Positions 1 through 7,137 of a stretch of DNA of 10,131 nucleotides are shown here, in pieces. The stretch is from contig QMPG01000091.1 in assembly GCA_003648455.1 (NCBI GenBank), positions 1 through 10,131 on the forward strand. The letters run 5' to 3'. Both the position numbers and the translations under genes were made by a program. The notes beneath the pieces are model-generated. The model made no database searches. It was not told the DNA's origin and worked only from the letters and a program-made list of their open reading frames with translations. Origin of the DNA: Bacteroidota bacterium. Its GTDB lineage: Bacteria > Bacteroidota > Bacteroidia > Bacteroidales > B39-G9. How positions within the stretch are numbered: the first letter of the stretch is position 1; each line of letters begins with the position of its first letter.

Positions 1-1178
1 AAGCTGTTTAAATGTAAATCTTTTTGTATGGTTTGCAAAATTCTATCAACATGTTTAGTGTGGTTGATTTTTTCATATTGTTTGTGGCGCTCAAGACGGA
101 ATATTTTTGTATTTCTCTCCGACAGGTCAAGCAGCTTTTTTTTATCTCCCTGTTTGGGGATTATAAATTTTACATCGTTTAACGAATAATCAATTTTAAA
201 AGGAACAATAATTTCTTTTGAGAAACTCTGCACTCTTTGTCTGATTTCTGTAATTGCAATTGGAAGAAGTAAAGATTTGTCTTCGTCTAATTTCTTTTTT
301 ATTTCAATGTTTTGAGCTTGAATAATTGAACCGTTTACTACTTTTAAAAAATTTACATAAGCATATTCTTCATCATCAATAATTGAAAACACATCAACAT
401 TGTTAATTTTTGGATTGACCACGGTGGATTTTTTTTGAAAATTTTCGAGAAACAAAATTTTTTCTTTTACCTCATTTGCTAATTCAAACTTATATTGTTC
501 CGAATATTTAATCATTAACTTGCGAAGATGTTTCGTAACTGAGCTGATGTTACCGCTTAAAATATTTTTTATTTCATTTATTGAATTGTTATAATTTTGG
601 GCAGTTTGTTTTCCGACGCAAGGTGCTTTGCAATTTCCAATATGATATTCTAAACAAACCTTATATTTTCTTTTTTGAATATTTTCATCGCTTAATTTTA
701 ATTTACAGGTTCTTGTTTTATAGTGATGGCGAAGCATATCGAGTATGTTGCGAACCAAACGAACAGAAGTGTAAGGTCCAAAATATTGCGAACCGTCTTT
801 AATAACTCTTCTTGTTAAAAAAATTCTTGGAAATTCTTCATTTTTGATGCAAATCCACGGATAGGTCTTGTCATCTTTTAATAAGACATTATATTTGGGG
901 CGATATTTTTTTATTAAATTATTTTCAAGCAACAGCGCTTCTTCCTCTGTATCAACAATAGTGTGTTTAATATCATTTATTTTTTTTACAAGAAGTTGTG
1001 TTTTGGCACTATTGTGTTTCTTATTAAAATAAGAAGAAACGCGTTTTTTTAAATTTTTTGCCTTACCAATATAAATTATTTTGCCTGTCTTGTCAAAAAA
1101 CTGATATATACCGGGTTTACTTGGCAACACATTAAGTAATGATTTAATATGTTCAATATTGTTGTTTATATTTATCAA
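1..1178 (-). CDS. uvrC: Excinuclease ABC subunit C (UvrC), N-terminal part, cut by window edge
   Basis: UvrC is the nuclease of nucleotide excision repair: with UvrB bound at a lesion it cuts the damaged strand on both sides. Reading the minus strand from 1178 gives about 392 residues without a stop, and the frame runs off position 1. The GIY-YIG nuclease domain, which makes the 3' cut, is clear: GIY at residues 23-25, YIG at 36-38, then KAKNLKKRV with the conserved Arg46. The Cys-containing segment CLEYHIGNCKAPC follows at about 175-187, then a UVR (UvrB-binding) helical region near 205-245, and STVVNP and NVDVFSI, typical of the start of the second half. The family is usually about 600 residues, so the C-terminal RNase H-like nuclease and helix-hairpin-helix domains lie outside the window. 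The frame has no ATG upstream of the GIY domain before a stop near 1212. TTG at 1178 (reading MININ) is the likely start; ATT or ATA starts further upstream are possible. The gene diverges from the prenyl synthase gene. Confidence 0.96.
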   Translation of the reverse strand, partial: MININNNIEHIKSLLNVLPSKPGIYQFFDKTGKIIYIGKAKNLKKRVSSYFNKKHNSAKTQLLVKKINDIKHTIVDTEEEALLLENNLIKKYRPKYNVLLKDDKTYPWICIKNEEFPRIFLTRRVIKDGSQYFGPYTSVRLVRNILDMLRHHYKTRTCKLKLSDENIQKRKYKVCLEYHIGNCKAPCVGKQTAQNYNNSINEIKNILSGNISSVTKHLRKLMIKYSEQYKFELANEVKEKILFLENFQKKSTVVNPKINNVDVFSIIDDEEYAYVNFLKVVNGSIIQAQNIEIKKKLDEDKSLLLPIAITEIRQRVQSFSKEIIVPFKIDYSLNDVKFIIPKQGDKKKLLDLSERNTKIFRLERHKQYEKINHTKHVDRILQTIQKDLHLNS

Positions 1179-1206
1179 GTTTTTTAAATAATTAAGAAAA
1201 TTTATG

Positions 1207-1236
1207 TAAATTTAATTATTAACTTTGGATTTTCAA
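1207..1236 (-). promoter_or_regulatory. Candidate promoter of uvrC
   Basis: On the minus strand TTG (1236-1234) is followed after 19 bases by TAAATTTA (1214-1207). This matches the Bacteroidota TTG / TAnnTTTG layout except for the last base of the -7 box. Transcription would start near 1200, about 20 bases before the TTG start codon. The TAAATTTA box is self-complementary and overlaps the upstream part of the prenyl synthase promoter region, so the two divergent promoters share DNA. Confidence 0.35.
1220..1227 (+). promoter_or_regulatory. Candidate -7 box of the prenyl synthase promoter
   Basis: TAACTTTG matches the Bacteroidota -7 consensus TAnnTTTG exactly and lies 22 bases before the ATG at 1250. 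I see no convincing TTG -33 element at the usual distance of about 19 bases upstream. The call therefore rests on the -7 box and its position. Confidence 0.4.
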
Positions 1237-1249
1237 CATAAAATTGCCT

Positions 1250-2224
1250 ATGTCATCATTAGATTTGATTAAGTCACCGATTATTGAAGAATTGAAAAGA
1301 TTTGAACCGGTTTTTAAGTCTTCAATGAAAAGCAACAAAAAACTTTTAAATATAATTATTAATTATATTATTAAGAGTAAAGGAAAGCAATTGAGACCGA
1401 CCATTGTTTTTTTGACTGCAAAGATGTTAGGCGAAATAAATAAATCGACCCACCATGCTGCAGCATTAATTGAGTTGATGCACACAGCCACTTTAGTTCA
1501 CGATGATGTTGTTGATGAAGCAAATAAACGACGAGGAGTTTTTTCAATTAATGCTTTATGGAAAAACAAAGTGTCTGTTCTTGTTGGTGATTATTTGTTG
1601 GCAAAAGGTTTGCTTTTGGCTGTTGATAATGATGAATTTGATTTGCTCAGAATAGTTTCTTTATCTGTTAAGGATATGAGTGAGGGCGAATTATTACAAA
1701 TTGAAAAGTCAAGGAAACTGAATATTAACGAAGAAACTTATTTTGAGATAATAAGAAAGAAAACGGCATCTTTAATTTCGTCTTGCGCTGCAATAGGAGC
1801 AAAGTCGGTTGGTGCTGATAGCGAAACCGTTGAAAAGCTAAGTCTTTTTGGTGAAAATCTTGGAATAGCATTTCAAATAAAGGATGATATTTTTGATTAT
1901 CAAAATAATAAGATAATTGGTAAACCCACAGGAAACGATCTTAAAGAACAAAAATTAACTTTGCCGGTTATTTATGCTTTAGAAAAAGCAACAAATTCCG
2001 AAAAACGAAAAATTATTAGTATTATAAAAAATCATAATAAGGAACCTAAAAAAGTTAAGCACGTAATTGATTTTGCAATTAAAAATAACGGTTTGGAATA
2101 TTCTACTAAAAAAATGATTGACTACAAAAACAAGGCAATTCAAATTCTTAATGAATTTCCTGACAACGAAGCAAAAACGGCATTGATTAATTTATCAGAA
2201 TTTGTTACCGAAAGAAAAAAATAA
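1250..2224 (+). CDS. ispB: Long-chain polyprenyl diphosphate synthase (octaprenyl/heptaprenyl type)
   Basis: A 324-residue trans-isoprenyl diphosphate synthase that adds isopentenyl units to an allylic diphosphate in the cytoplasm; in Bacteroidota the product normally becomes the menaquinone side chain. Visible signatures: GKQLRP at residues 45-50 (binds isopentenyl diphosphate); the first Asp-rich motif DDVVD at 85-89, followed by ANKRRG; the GDYLLAKG helix; and the second Asp-rich motif KDDIFD at 211-216. The residue five positions before the first motif is Ala80. A small residue there is the known mark of synthases making chains longer than C20, whereas short-chain enzymes carry bulky aromatics. 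Exact chain length cannot be read from the sequence, so ispB is used in the general sense. ATG at 1250 (MSSLDLIK) is preferred over an in-frame TTG at 1244. Length is normal for the family and no active-site residue is missing. Confidence 0.93.
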   Translation: MSSLDLIKSPIIEELKRFEPVFKSSMKSNKKLLNIIINYIIKSKGKQLRPTIVFLTAKMLGEINKSTHHAAALIELMHTATLVHDDVVDEANKRRGVFSINALWKNKVSVLVGDYLLAKGLLLAVDNDEFDLLRIVSLSVKDMSEGELLQIEKSRKLNINEETYFEIIRKKTASLISSCAAIGAKSVGADSETVEKLSLFGENLGIAFQIKDDIFDYQNNKIIGKPTGNDLKEQKLTLPVIYALEKATNSEKRKIISIIKNHNKEPKKVKHVIDFAIKNNGLEYSTKKMIDYKNKAIQILNEFPDNEAKTALINLSEFVTERKK

Positions 2225-2303
2225 CTTTTTTAATTGTGTCGCTTGATATTTGAGCAAAGCTGCCCGACTATTGCATATTTATAATAATTTAAACAAACCT
2301 GCG

Positions 2304-2335
2304 TTTTGATAATTAAATTGATAGTCTAAATTTTG
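2304..2335 (+). promoter_or_regulatory. Candidate promoter of porZ
   Basis: TTTTG (2304-2308) is followed after 18 bases by TAAATTTTG (2327-2335). This resembles the Bacteroidota -33/-7 pair with one extra base inside the -7 box. It leaves a leader of about 55 bases before the ATG at 2396. The 171-bp gap between the prenyl synthase gene and porZ shows no clear terminator, so read-through from upstream is also possible. Confidence 0.3.
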
Positions 2336-2395
2336 AAAGAAAATTTAATTTAAAGACAATAATTACAGAGCAAAATTAAAAACAAGAAATCGTTT

Positions 2396-4717
2396 ATGAA
2401 CAAGAAACCCGTGAGAACAATTGCTTTTATATTATTTTTATGTTTGATGCAGATTAATGTATATTCTCAAACAAAAGTCGGAACATGGCGAGAACATTTG
2501 CCTTTTTCACATGCAATATGTGTTGCCGAAGCCGAAAATAAAATTTTTTGTGCTTCTGAGGCAGGTTTGTTTTTATATAATAAATCAGACAACTCAATTG
2601 AAACTTTAACAAAGATTAAAGGTCTGTCTGATAATTTAATAAGTACAATTAATTACAGCAACAATTTTAATACTTTAATTGTTGCTTACTCAAATGGAAA
2701 TATTGACTTAGTGAGCGATTATTCTATTTATAATATTTCAGATATTAAACGAAAAGATTTGTCAGGATCAAAAAAAATAAACAGTATTTTATTTATTGAT
2801 AACTATGCTTATTTGGGATGTGATTTTGGAGTAGTAGTTTTAGATGTTGATAAAAAAGAAATTAAAGACACTTATTTTATTGGCGAAGGAGGAGCTTCGG
2901 TAAAAATTTTTGACATGACTTATGATGGCACTTATCTTTATGCTGCTACAGAAATCGGAATATATCAGGCAGACATTAATTCTTCAAATTTATTAAATTA
3001 TCAAAATTGGCATCGTTTTACTAATTTGCCAATTTACGATAAATCATTTAATACAATTACATTTTTTAACAACAAAATTTTTGCAAATTATTCTGCAGAA
3101 CAGACCGATTCAGATACTATTTATGTTTATAATGGAACTAGTTGGAATTATTTTGATACTACTATTACAACAACAAATGCTCTCGATAATTATTACGACA
3201 ATTTAATAGTTGTTGAAAATTGGCATGTTGATGTTTTTAATCAAGCAAATGAAAGAATTAGACATTTTTCTACACCCGAAAGTAAACACGCAATTATTGA
3301 TAAAGACGATATTCTTTGGATTGCCGATTATCAGGAAGGCTTAATTCAAAACGAAGAATCGTGGCATAAATTGGTAATTTGTCCAAACGGACCTATTGAT
3401 ACAAAAGTATTTGACATGGTTTGTGTTAACGAAAATTTGTGGGTAGCTTCAGGAGGAAGAACGGGTATTGGGGGAAATGTGTATAATACGGCAAAGGCAT
3501 ATTCTTTTATTGAAGAAAAATGGACGTCTTTTACAGAAAAAACAATACCCGAAATCGCAGATATACGAGATATTGTTAATGTAGCAATAAGTCCAAACAA
3601 CACAAATAAAGTGTTTTTGGGAACATGGGGATATGGAATAATCGAATTTAACAATAATGCTTTTACCAAAATTTATAATGAAGACAATACAGATAATGCC
3701 CTTCAAAATATTTCGAATTTAACACCACACGCATATGTTCGTATTGCAGGTATGGCTTTCGACAACAATAATAATTTATGGATAACAAATTCATCCGTTC
3801 AGAATCCTATTGCAGTAAGAAAAGCAAATGGTGATTGGCTTAATTATAATTTTCAAAATCAAATTAGTAATATCGTTATTGGTAATATTATTATTACACA
3901 GAATGATGATAAGTGGGTTGTTTTACCAAGGGGAAAAGGATTATTCGTGTTTAATACAAACAACACAATTGATAATTTTAGTGACGATAGATATAAAAAA
4001 ATCAGCCTTTTAAATGATAAAGGGAAAGTAATTGCAAATGAAATTTATTCAATAGCTGAAGATTTAGACGGAGAAATATGGGTGGGAACAGATATGGGCG
4101 TTGTGGTTTTTTACAATCCGCAAAACATATTGTCAAATAATAGTTATTATGCTACACAACCAATAATTGAAGTAAATGGAAATGCTCAGTATTTATTGTC
4201 AACAGAAACCGTTTCTGCAATAGCAGTTGATGGCGCAAACCGTAAGTGGTTTGGAACACAAAACGGAGGTGTTTTTTTAGTTTCGGAAGATGGGGAAAAA
4301 CAAATTCTTAATTTTAATGTTGATAATAGCCCTTTGCCGTCAAATAATATTACAAGCATTTCAATTAATCAAAATACAGGAGAAGTTTTTTTTGGCACAA
4401 GTTCGGGCATTGTTTCTTACAAAAGCACAGCTACTAAAGGAAATAAAGATTATAGCGGAGTATATGTTTACCCAAATCCTGTGAAACCAAACTATGATGG
4501 ATTAATTACAATAAAGGGGCTTGTTGCCGATGTCAATGTCAAAATTACTGATATCTCAGGAAATCTTGTTTATGAAACAAATGCAAACGGAGGTGAAGCT
4601 GTTTGGAATGGCAGAAATTTTTCAGGAAACAAAGTCCATACCGGAGTATATATTGTTTTTTGTACTAACGAAGATGGCTCACAATCATTCATAACTAAAT
4701 TGTTATTCGTTAATTAA
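2396..4717 (+). CDS. porZ: PorZ-like T9SS outer-membrane beta-propeller protein with C-terminal sorting domain
   Basis: PorZ belongs to the attachment complex of the type IX secretion system, with PorU, PorV and PorQ. This complex processes cargo and links it to anionic lipopolysaccharide at the cell surface. The 773-residue protein has the family's length and order. A signal peptide with a hydrophobic core at about 8-23 ends near VYSQ. The diagnostic start GTWREHLPFSHAICV follows. Many propeller-type repeats come next, with cores such as LWVASGG, LWITNSS, IWVGTDMG, KWFGTQNGG and VFFGTSSG, as in two-propeller 'regulator propeller' proteins. A type A C-terminal domain starts at about 685, with YPNP at 692-695, DISGNLVYE, a GVYIV strand and a KLLFVN end. 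There is no kinase or DNA-binding domain, so it is not a hybrid two-component sensor. porZ followed by recO fits a gene order I recall from related bacteria. The TAA stop lies inside the first bases of a dispersed repeat. Confidence 0.92.
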   Translation: MNKKPVRTIAFILFLCLMQINVYSQTKVGTWREHLPFSHAICVAEAENKIFCASEAGLFLYNKSDNSIETLTKIKGLSDNLISTINYSNNFNTLIVAYSNGNIDLVSDYSIYNISDIKRKDLSGSKKINSILFIDNYAYLGCDFGVVVLDVDKKEIKDTYFIGEGGASVKIFDMTYDGTYLYAATEIGIYQADINSSNLLNYQNWHRFTNLPIYDKSFNTITFFNNKIFANYSAEQTDSDTIYVYNGTSWNYFDTTITTTNALDNYYDNLIVVENWHVDVFNQANERIRHFSTPESKHAIIDKDDILWIADYQEGLIQNEESWHKLVICPNGPIDTKVFDMVCVNENLWVASGGRTGIGGNVYNTAKAYSFIEEKWTSFTEKTIPEIADIRDIVNVAISPNNTNKVFLGTWGYGIIEFNNNAFTKIYNEDNTDNALQNISNLTPHAYVRIAGMAFDNNNNLWITNSSVQNPIAVRKANGDWLNYNFQNQISNIVIGNIIITQNDDKWVVLPRGKGLFVFNTNNTIDNFSDDRYKKISLLNDKGKVIANEIYSIAEDLDGEIWVGTDMGVVVFYNPQNILSNNSYYATQPIIEVNGNAQYLLSTETVSAIAVDGANRKWFGTQNGGVFLVSEDGEKQILNFNVDNSPLPSNNITSISINQNTGEVFFGTSSGIVSYKSTATKGNKDYSGVYVYPNPVKPNYDGLITIKGLVADVNVKITDISGNLVYETNANGGEAVWNGRNFSGNKVHTGVYIVFCTNEDGSQSFITKLLFVN

Positions 4718-4883
4718 CCCGCTTTATTCATGCAAAAACGAAGTGAATTGCATGAATAAGCGATGGATAGTGGGAAGTAAAGCGGGAAACCCCGCATTAG
4801 AAGTACCCAAATTTGGGGTTTAAAAAACACCAAATTTGTTGGTAATTCTTAAGCGTAGAAAAATTATGAATTTTTCGGGTTAA
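4714..4883. repeat. 170-bp structured dispersed repeat, copy A (complete)
   Basis: The element starts TTAACCCG (4714-4721) and ends CGGGTTAA (4876-4883), an exact 8-bp terminal inverted repeat. The match resumes four bases inward with ATTCAT/ATGAAT. Inside are successive hairpins or palindromes: ATTCATGCAA (4726-4735) with TTGCATGAAT (4748-4757), loop 12; this stem lies inside CCCGCTTTA (4718-4726) paired with TAAAGCGGG (4778-4786), though the two stems share A4726; the perfect palindrome CCCAAATTTGGG (4806-4817); ACCAA/TTGGT (4829-4843) around a repeated CCAAATTTG core; and GAAAAATT/AATTTTTC (4858-4876). A second copy begins at 10009 and matches over all 123 bases visible, with four substitutions and no gap. 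No coding frame of note. The left end overlaps the porZ stop codon, and recO starts 92 bases past the right end. The family is unknown to me; the right boundary rests on this copy alone. Confidence 0.8.
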
Positions 4884-4975
4884 CAGACTGCTAAGTATTC
4901 AATCTGTAAAAAATAACAATTCAGTTTTTTATTGACTTGCAAACACAAACGAAAAAAATTACAACCCAAAAATAA

Positions 4976-5701
4976 ATGCTTAATAAAACCCGAGGAATAA
5001 TTTTGCATCAAATAAAGTATTCAGATTCAAGTAAAATTGTAAATGTGTATACTGAAAAATTTGGTAGGCAAGATTTTATAATCTCCGAATCTAGAAACAA
5101 AAAATCAAAAAGCAAACACAACGTTTTGCAGGCATTGTTTTTGGTCGAAATAGATGCTTATGTGAAAAACAGTCGTCAGTTACAGCGAATAAAGGAAATA
5201 AAAAACATATATCCGTTTAAGACAATTCCTTATAATATTACGAAAAGCACTATTGTTCAGTTTATTGCCGAAATATTATATAAATCATTGCATCATGACG
5301 ATATAAACGAGAATTTGTTTAATTTTTTATTTCAATCAATTCAATTATTTGATGAAGAAATACAAGGTGTTGCAAATTTTCATCTGTTTTTGTTGGTTCA
5401 TCTGACAAAATTTTTGGGGTTTTTCCCAAATGGACAATATTCCGAAGAATCAACTTTTTTCGATTTGCTCGAAGGACGTTTTGTTATGTTGCCACCAACA
5501 CACAATAAATTTATTAATGCAGAAAACTGTTTTGTTTTCGACAAGATTTTAAATTTATCTTTTGATAAATTAAACCAAATTAAAATTTCAAAAAATATAA
5601 GAAGCCAACTTTTAGATAATATTATAGAATATTATCAACTTCATATTCTTTCTTTTAAAGAAATTAAATCATTGCAAGTTTTTAAATCTGTTTTTGAATA
5701 A
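4976..5701 (+). CDS. recO: DNA repair and recombination mediator RecO
   Basis: RecO acts in the RecFOR pathway: it displaces single-strand binding protein, helps load RecA at gaps, and anneals complementary strands. The 241-residue protein begins with the typical OB-fold strand pattern (MLNKTRGIILHQIKYSDSS, then VNVYTEKFGRQDFII) over about residues 1-80. A helical C-terminal part follows, with the recognisable FHLFLLVHLTKFLGFFPNG at about 136-154. The Cys4 zinc finger of some RecO proteins is absent: there is a single Cys, in ENCFVFD. Length is normal. The ATG at 4976 is preceded by an A-rich stretch with no Shine-Dalgarno sequence. The 92 bases between the upstream repeat and this start contain no good TAnnTTTG box, so the gene may depend on transcription from porZ through the repeat, or on a promoter I cannot recognise. 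Confidence 0.92.
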   Translation: MLNKTRGIILHQIKYSDSSKIVNVYTEKFGRQDFIISESRNKKSKSKHNVLQALFLVEIDAYVKNSRQLQRIKEIKNIYPFKTIPYNITKSTIVQFIAEILYKSLHHDDINENLFNFLFQSIQLFDEEIQGVANFHLFLLVHLTKFLGFFPNGQYSEESTFFDLLEGRFVMLPPTHNKFINAENCFVFDKILNLSFDKLNQIKISKNIRSQLLDNIIEYYQLHILSFKEIKSLQVFKSVFE

Positions 5702-5751
5702 TAAATTACTTTATTTTGCGTACTGATATAATTGTTGAAAATTTTTATATT

Positions 5752-5783
5752 TTTGTCGACCTGAAATTAAAAAATAGTTTTTG
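5752..5783 (+). promoter_or_regulatory. Candidate promoter of the aminotransferase gene
   Basis: TTTG (5752-5755) is followed after 19 bases by TAGTTTTTG (5775-5783), a -7-like box with one extra base, close to the ATG at 5801. The first TTTG is itself the end of an exact TAnnTTTG match (TATTTTTG, 5748-5755), which lacks a -33 element at the right distance. Either could be the functional site. Confidence 0.28.
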
Positions 5784-5800
5784 AATTGAAATAATATAAA

Positions 5801-6958
5801 ATGATATATCCAAACACATTGGCATCAAAATTACCAAATATAGAGACAACCATTTTTGCAGTTATGTCAAACTTGGCAGACGAACACAATGCAATTAATT
5901 TGTCAAGAGGTTTTCCTGATTTTAATTGTTCCCCAAAGCTTATCAAGCTTGTAAATAAATATATGAAAAAAGGCTTTAATCAATATTGCCCAATTGAGGG
6001 AATAATGCCATTGCGCGAAGCTATTTCGAGAAAAACAGAAGAATTGTATTCTGCAAAATATAATCCCGAAACAGAAATAACAATTACGAGTGGAGCAACA
6101 GAAGCCATAAATGCAGCAATAACAGCATTTGTGCAAGAAGACGATCAAGTTATTGTAATAGAGCCTGCTTACGACTGTTATGTTCCTGCAATTAAACTTG
6201 CTGGTGGTCAACCTATTTTTTCCCCACTTAAAGAACCCGATTATAAAATTGATTGGGAGGAACTGCAAAGTAATATTACGCCGAAAACAAAAATGATTAT
6301 TCTTAATACTCCACAAAATCCTACAGGTGCAGTATTCAATGCAGGGGATATGGAGAAATTGAGTAGAATTATTGCAGGAACAAATATTATTATTCTTAGC
6401 GACGAAGTTTATGAGCATATTATTTTCGATAATTTGGAACATCAGAGTATCGCCAGATATCCTAAATTAGCCGAACGATCTATTATTATTTCTTCTTTTG
6501 GAAAAACGTTTCATGTTACCGGATGGAGATTAGGTTATTGCATTGCTCCTGAAAATATAATGAAGGAATTCCGAAAAGTACATCAGTTTTCAATGTATAC
6601 TGTTAACACACCTATTCAGTATGCTATTGCTGAATTCTTGAAAGATAAAGATGAGTATCTCAAACTAGGAGAGTTCTTTCAACAAAAACGCGATGTTTTT
6701 ATCAATGGATTAAAAGACACTAATTTTATAATTCGTCCTTCTCAAGGAACATATTTTCAATTACTAGATTACAGTAAAATATCTGACGAAAAAGATACTG
6801 TTTTTGCAGAGCGACTTACTAAAGAGTTAGGTGTTGCGTCAATACCCGTGTCTGTTTTTTATCACGATAAGATCGATAACAAGGTTTTGCGATTTTGTTT
6901 TGCTAAAAATAACGATACTCTTGAAAAAGCGGTTGAAAAATTACTTAAATTAAAATAA
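5801..6958 (+). CDS. PLP-dependent class I aminotransferase, methionine aminotransferase (YbdL-like) type
   Basis: A fold-type I pyridoxal-phosphate aminotransferase of 385 residues, close in length and motifs to E. coli YbdL and the kynurenine/glutamine transaminase group. These enzymes move an amino group between methionine or other hydrophobic or aromatic amino acids and 2-oxo acids in the cytoplasm. Visible features: INLSRGFPDF (residues 32-41); the glycine-containing cofactor-phosphate segment TSGATEAI (96-103); NPTG (173-176); SDEVYEH (200-206), with Asp201 for the pyridine nitrogen and Tyr204; SSFGKTFHVTGWRLGY (231-246), with the Schiff-base Lys235; and the carboxylate-binding Arg364 in LRFCFAK. 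All catalytic residues are present. Substrate preference cannot be fixed by sequence alone; methionine is inferred from subfamily resemblance. The tRNA gene starts 23 bases after the stop. A long open frame antisense to it is a shadow. Confidence 0.94.
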   Translation: MIYPNTLASKLPNIETTIFAVMSNLADEHNAINLSRGFPDFNCSPKLIKLVNKYMKKGFNQYCPIEGIMPLREAISRKTEELYSAKYNPETEITITSGATEAINAAITAFVQEDDQVIVIEPAYDCYVPAIKLAGGQPIFSPLKEPDYKIDWEELQSNITPKTKMIILNTPQNPTGAVFNAGDMEKLSRIIAGTNIIILSDEVYEHIIFDNLEHQSIARYPKLAERSIIISSFGKTFHVTGWRLGYCIAPENIMKEFRKVHQFSMYTVNTPIQYAIAEFLKDKDEYLKLGEFFQQKRDVFINGLKDTNFIIRPSQGTYFQLLDYSKISDEKDTVFAERLTKELGVASIPVSVFYHDKIDNKVLRFCFAKNNDTLEKAVEKLLKLK

Positions 6959-6964
6959 ATAAAA

Positions 6965-6972
6965 TAATTTTG
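6965..6972 (+). promoter_or_regulatory. Candidate -7 box of the tRNA-Arg promoter
   Basis: TAATTTTG is an exact TAnnTTTG match and ends nine bases before the first base of the mature tRNA, as expected for a tRNA transcribed with almost no leader. No TTG -33 element stands at the usual spacing; the upstream sequence is the 3' end of the aminotransferase gene. Confidence 0.4.
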
Positions 6973-6981
6973 TAAAAAATT

Positions 6982-7053
6982 GGCCCCGTAGTTCAATGGA
7001 TAGAATAGAAGTTTCCTAAACTTTAGATATGAGTTCGATTCTCGTCGGGGCTA
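6982..7053 (+). tRNA. tRNA-Arg, anticodon CCT (reads AGG)
   Basis: The full cloverleaf can be drawn. The acceptor stem is GGCCCCG (6982-6988) with CGGGGCT (7046-7052), all paired, with a G-U at the first position. The D stem is GTTC/GAAT around AATGGATA. The anticodon stem GAAGT/ACTTT holds the seven-base loop TTCCTAA (7013-7019) with anticodon CCT at 7015-7017. The variable loop is AGAT. The T stem ATGAG/CTCGT holds the loop TTCGATT. The discriminator base is A7053. The 3' CCA is not encoded (the next bases are CAA), so it must be added after transcription. Identity follows directly from the anticodon. Confidence 0.96.
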
Positions 7054-7137
7054 CAAAAAACATTTCTAATATCGGGTATTTATATTTTACTCCGTAGTAT
7101 TGTATAGGTATTATTTCAAAAATTAAATTTACCTCAT

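Noticed and set aside
581..802. 73-codon open frame on the plus strand
   Set aside because: It lies antisense to the UvrC coding frame, including the CLEYHIGNCKAPC segment, and its product shows no family features; a shadow.
1244..1249. TTG at 1244 as start of the prenyl synthase
   Set aside because: The ATG two codons later gives a start like those of related proteins, and nothing favours TTG.
3346..3706. Two overlapping minus-strand open frames of 107 and 85 codons
   Set aside because: Both are antisense to the propeller region of porZ, in different frames, with no start context or recognisable domain.
4714..4883. Integron attC site
   Set aside because: Size and inverted-repeat ends invite the idea, and GGGTTAAC loosely recalls the GTTRRRY core. 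There is no matching RYYYAAC/GTTRRRY pair in the attC layout, no integrase gene and no cassette organisation; the flanking genes are housekeeping genes.
4714..4883. Simple rho-independent terminator for porZ
   Set aside because: The stems are many and long, and none is followed by a proper T run, so termination is not the obvious role, though it cannot be excluded.
5903..6442. 179-codon open frame on the minus strand
   Set aside because: It is fully antisense to the aminotransferase, which has all catalytic residues. The predicted product is rich in Cys, Phe and Ile, as expected of an antisense shadow in AT-rich DNA.
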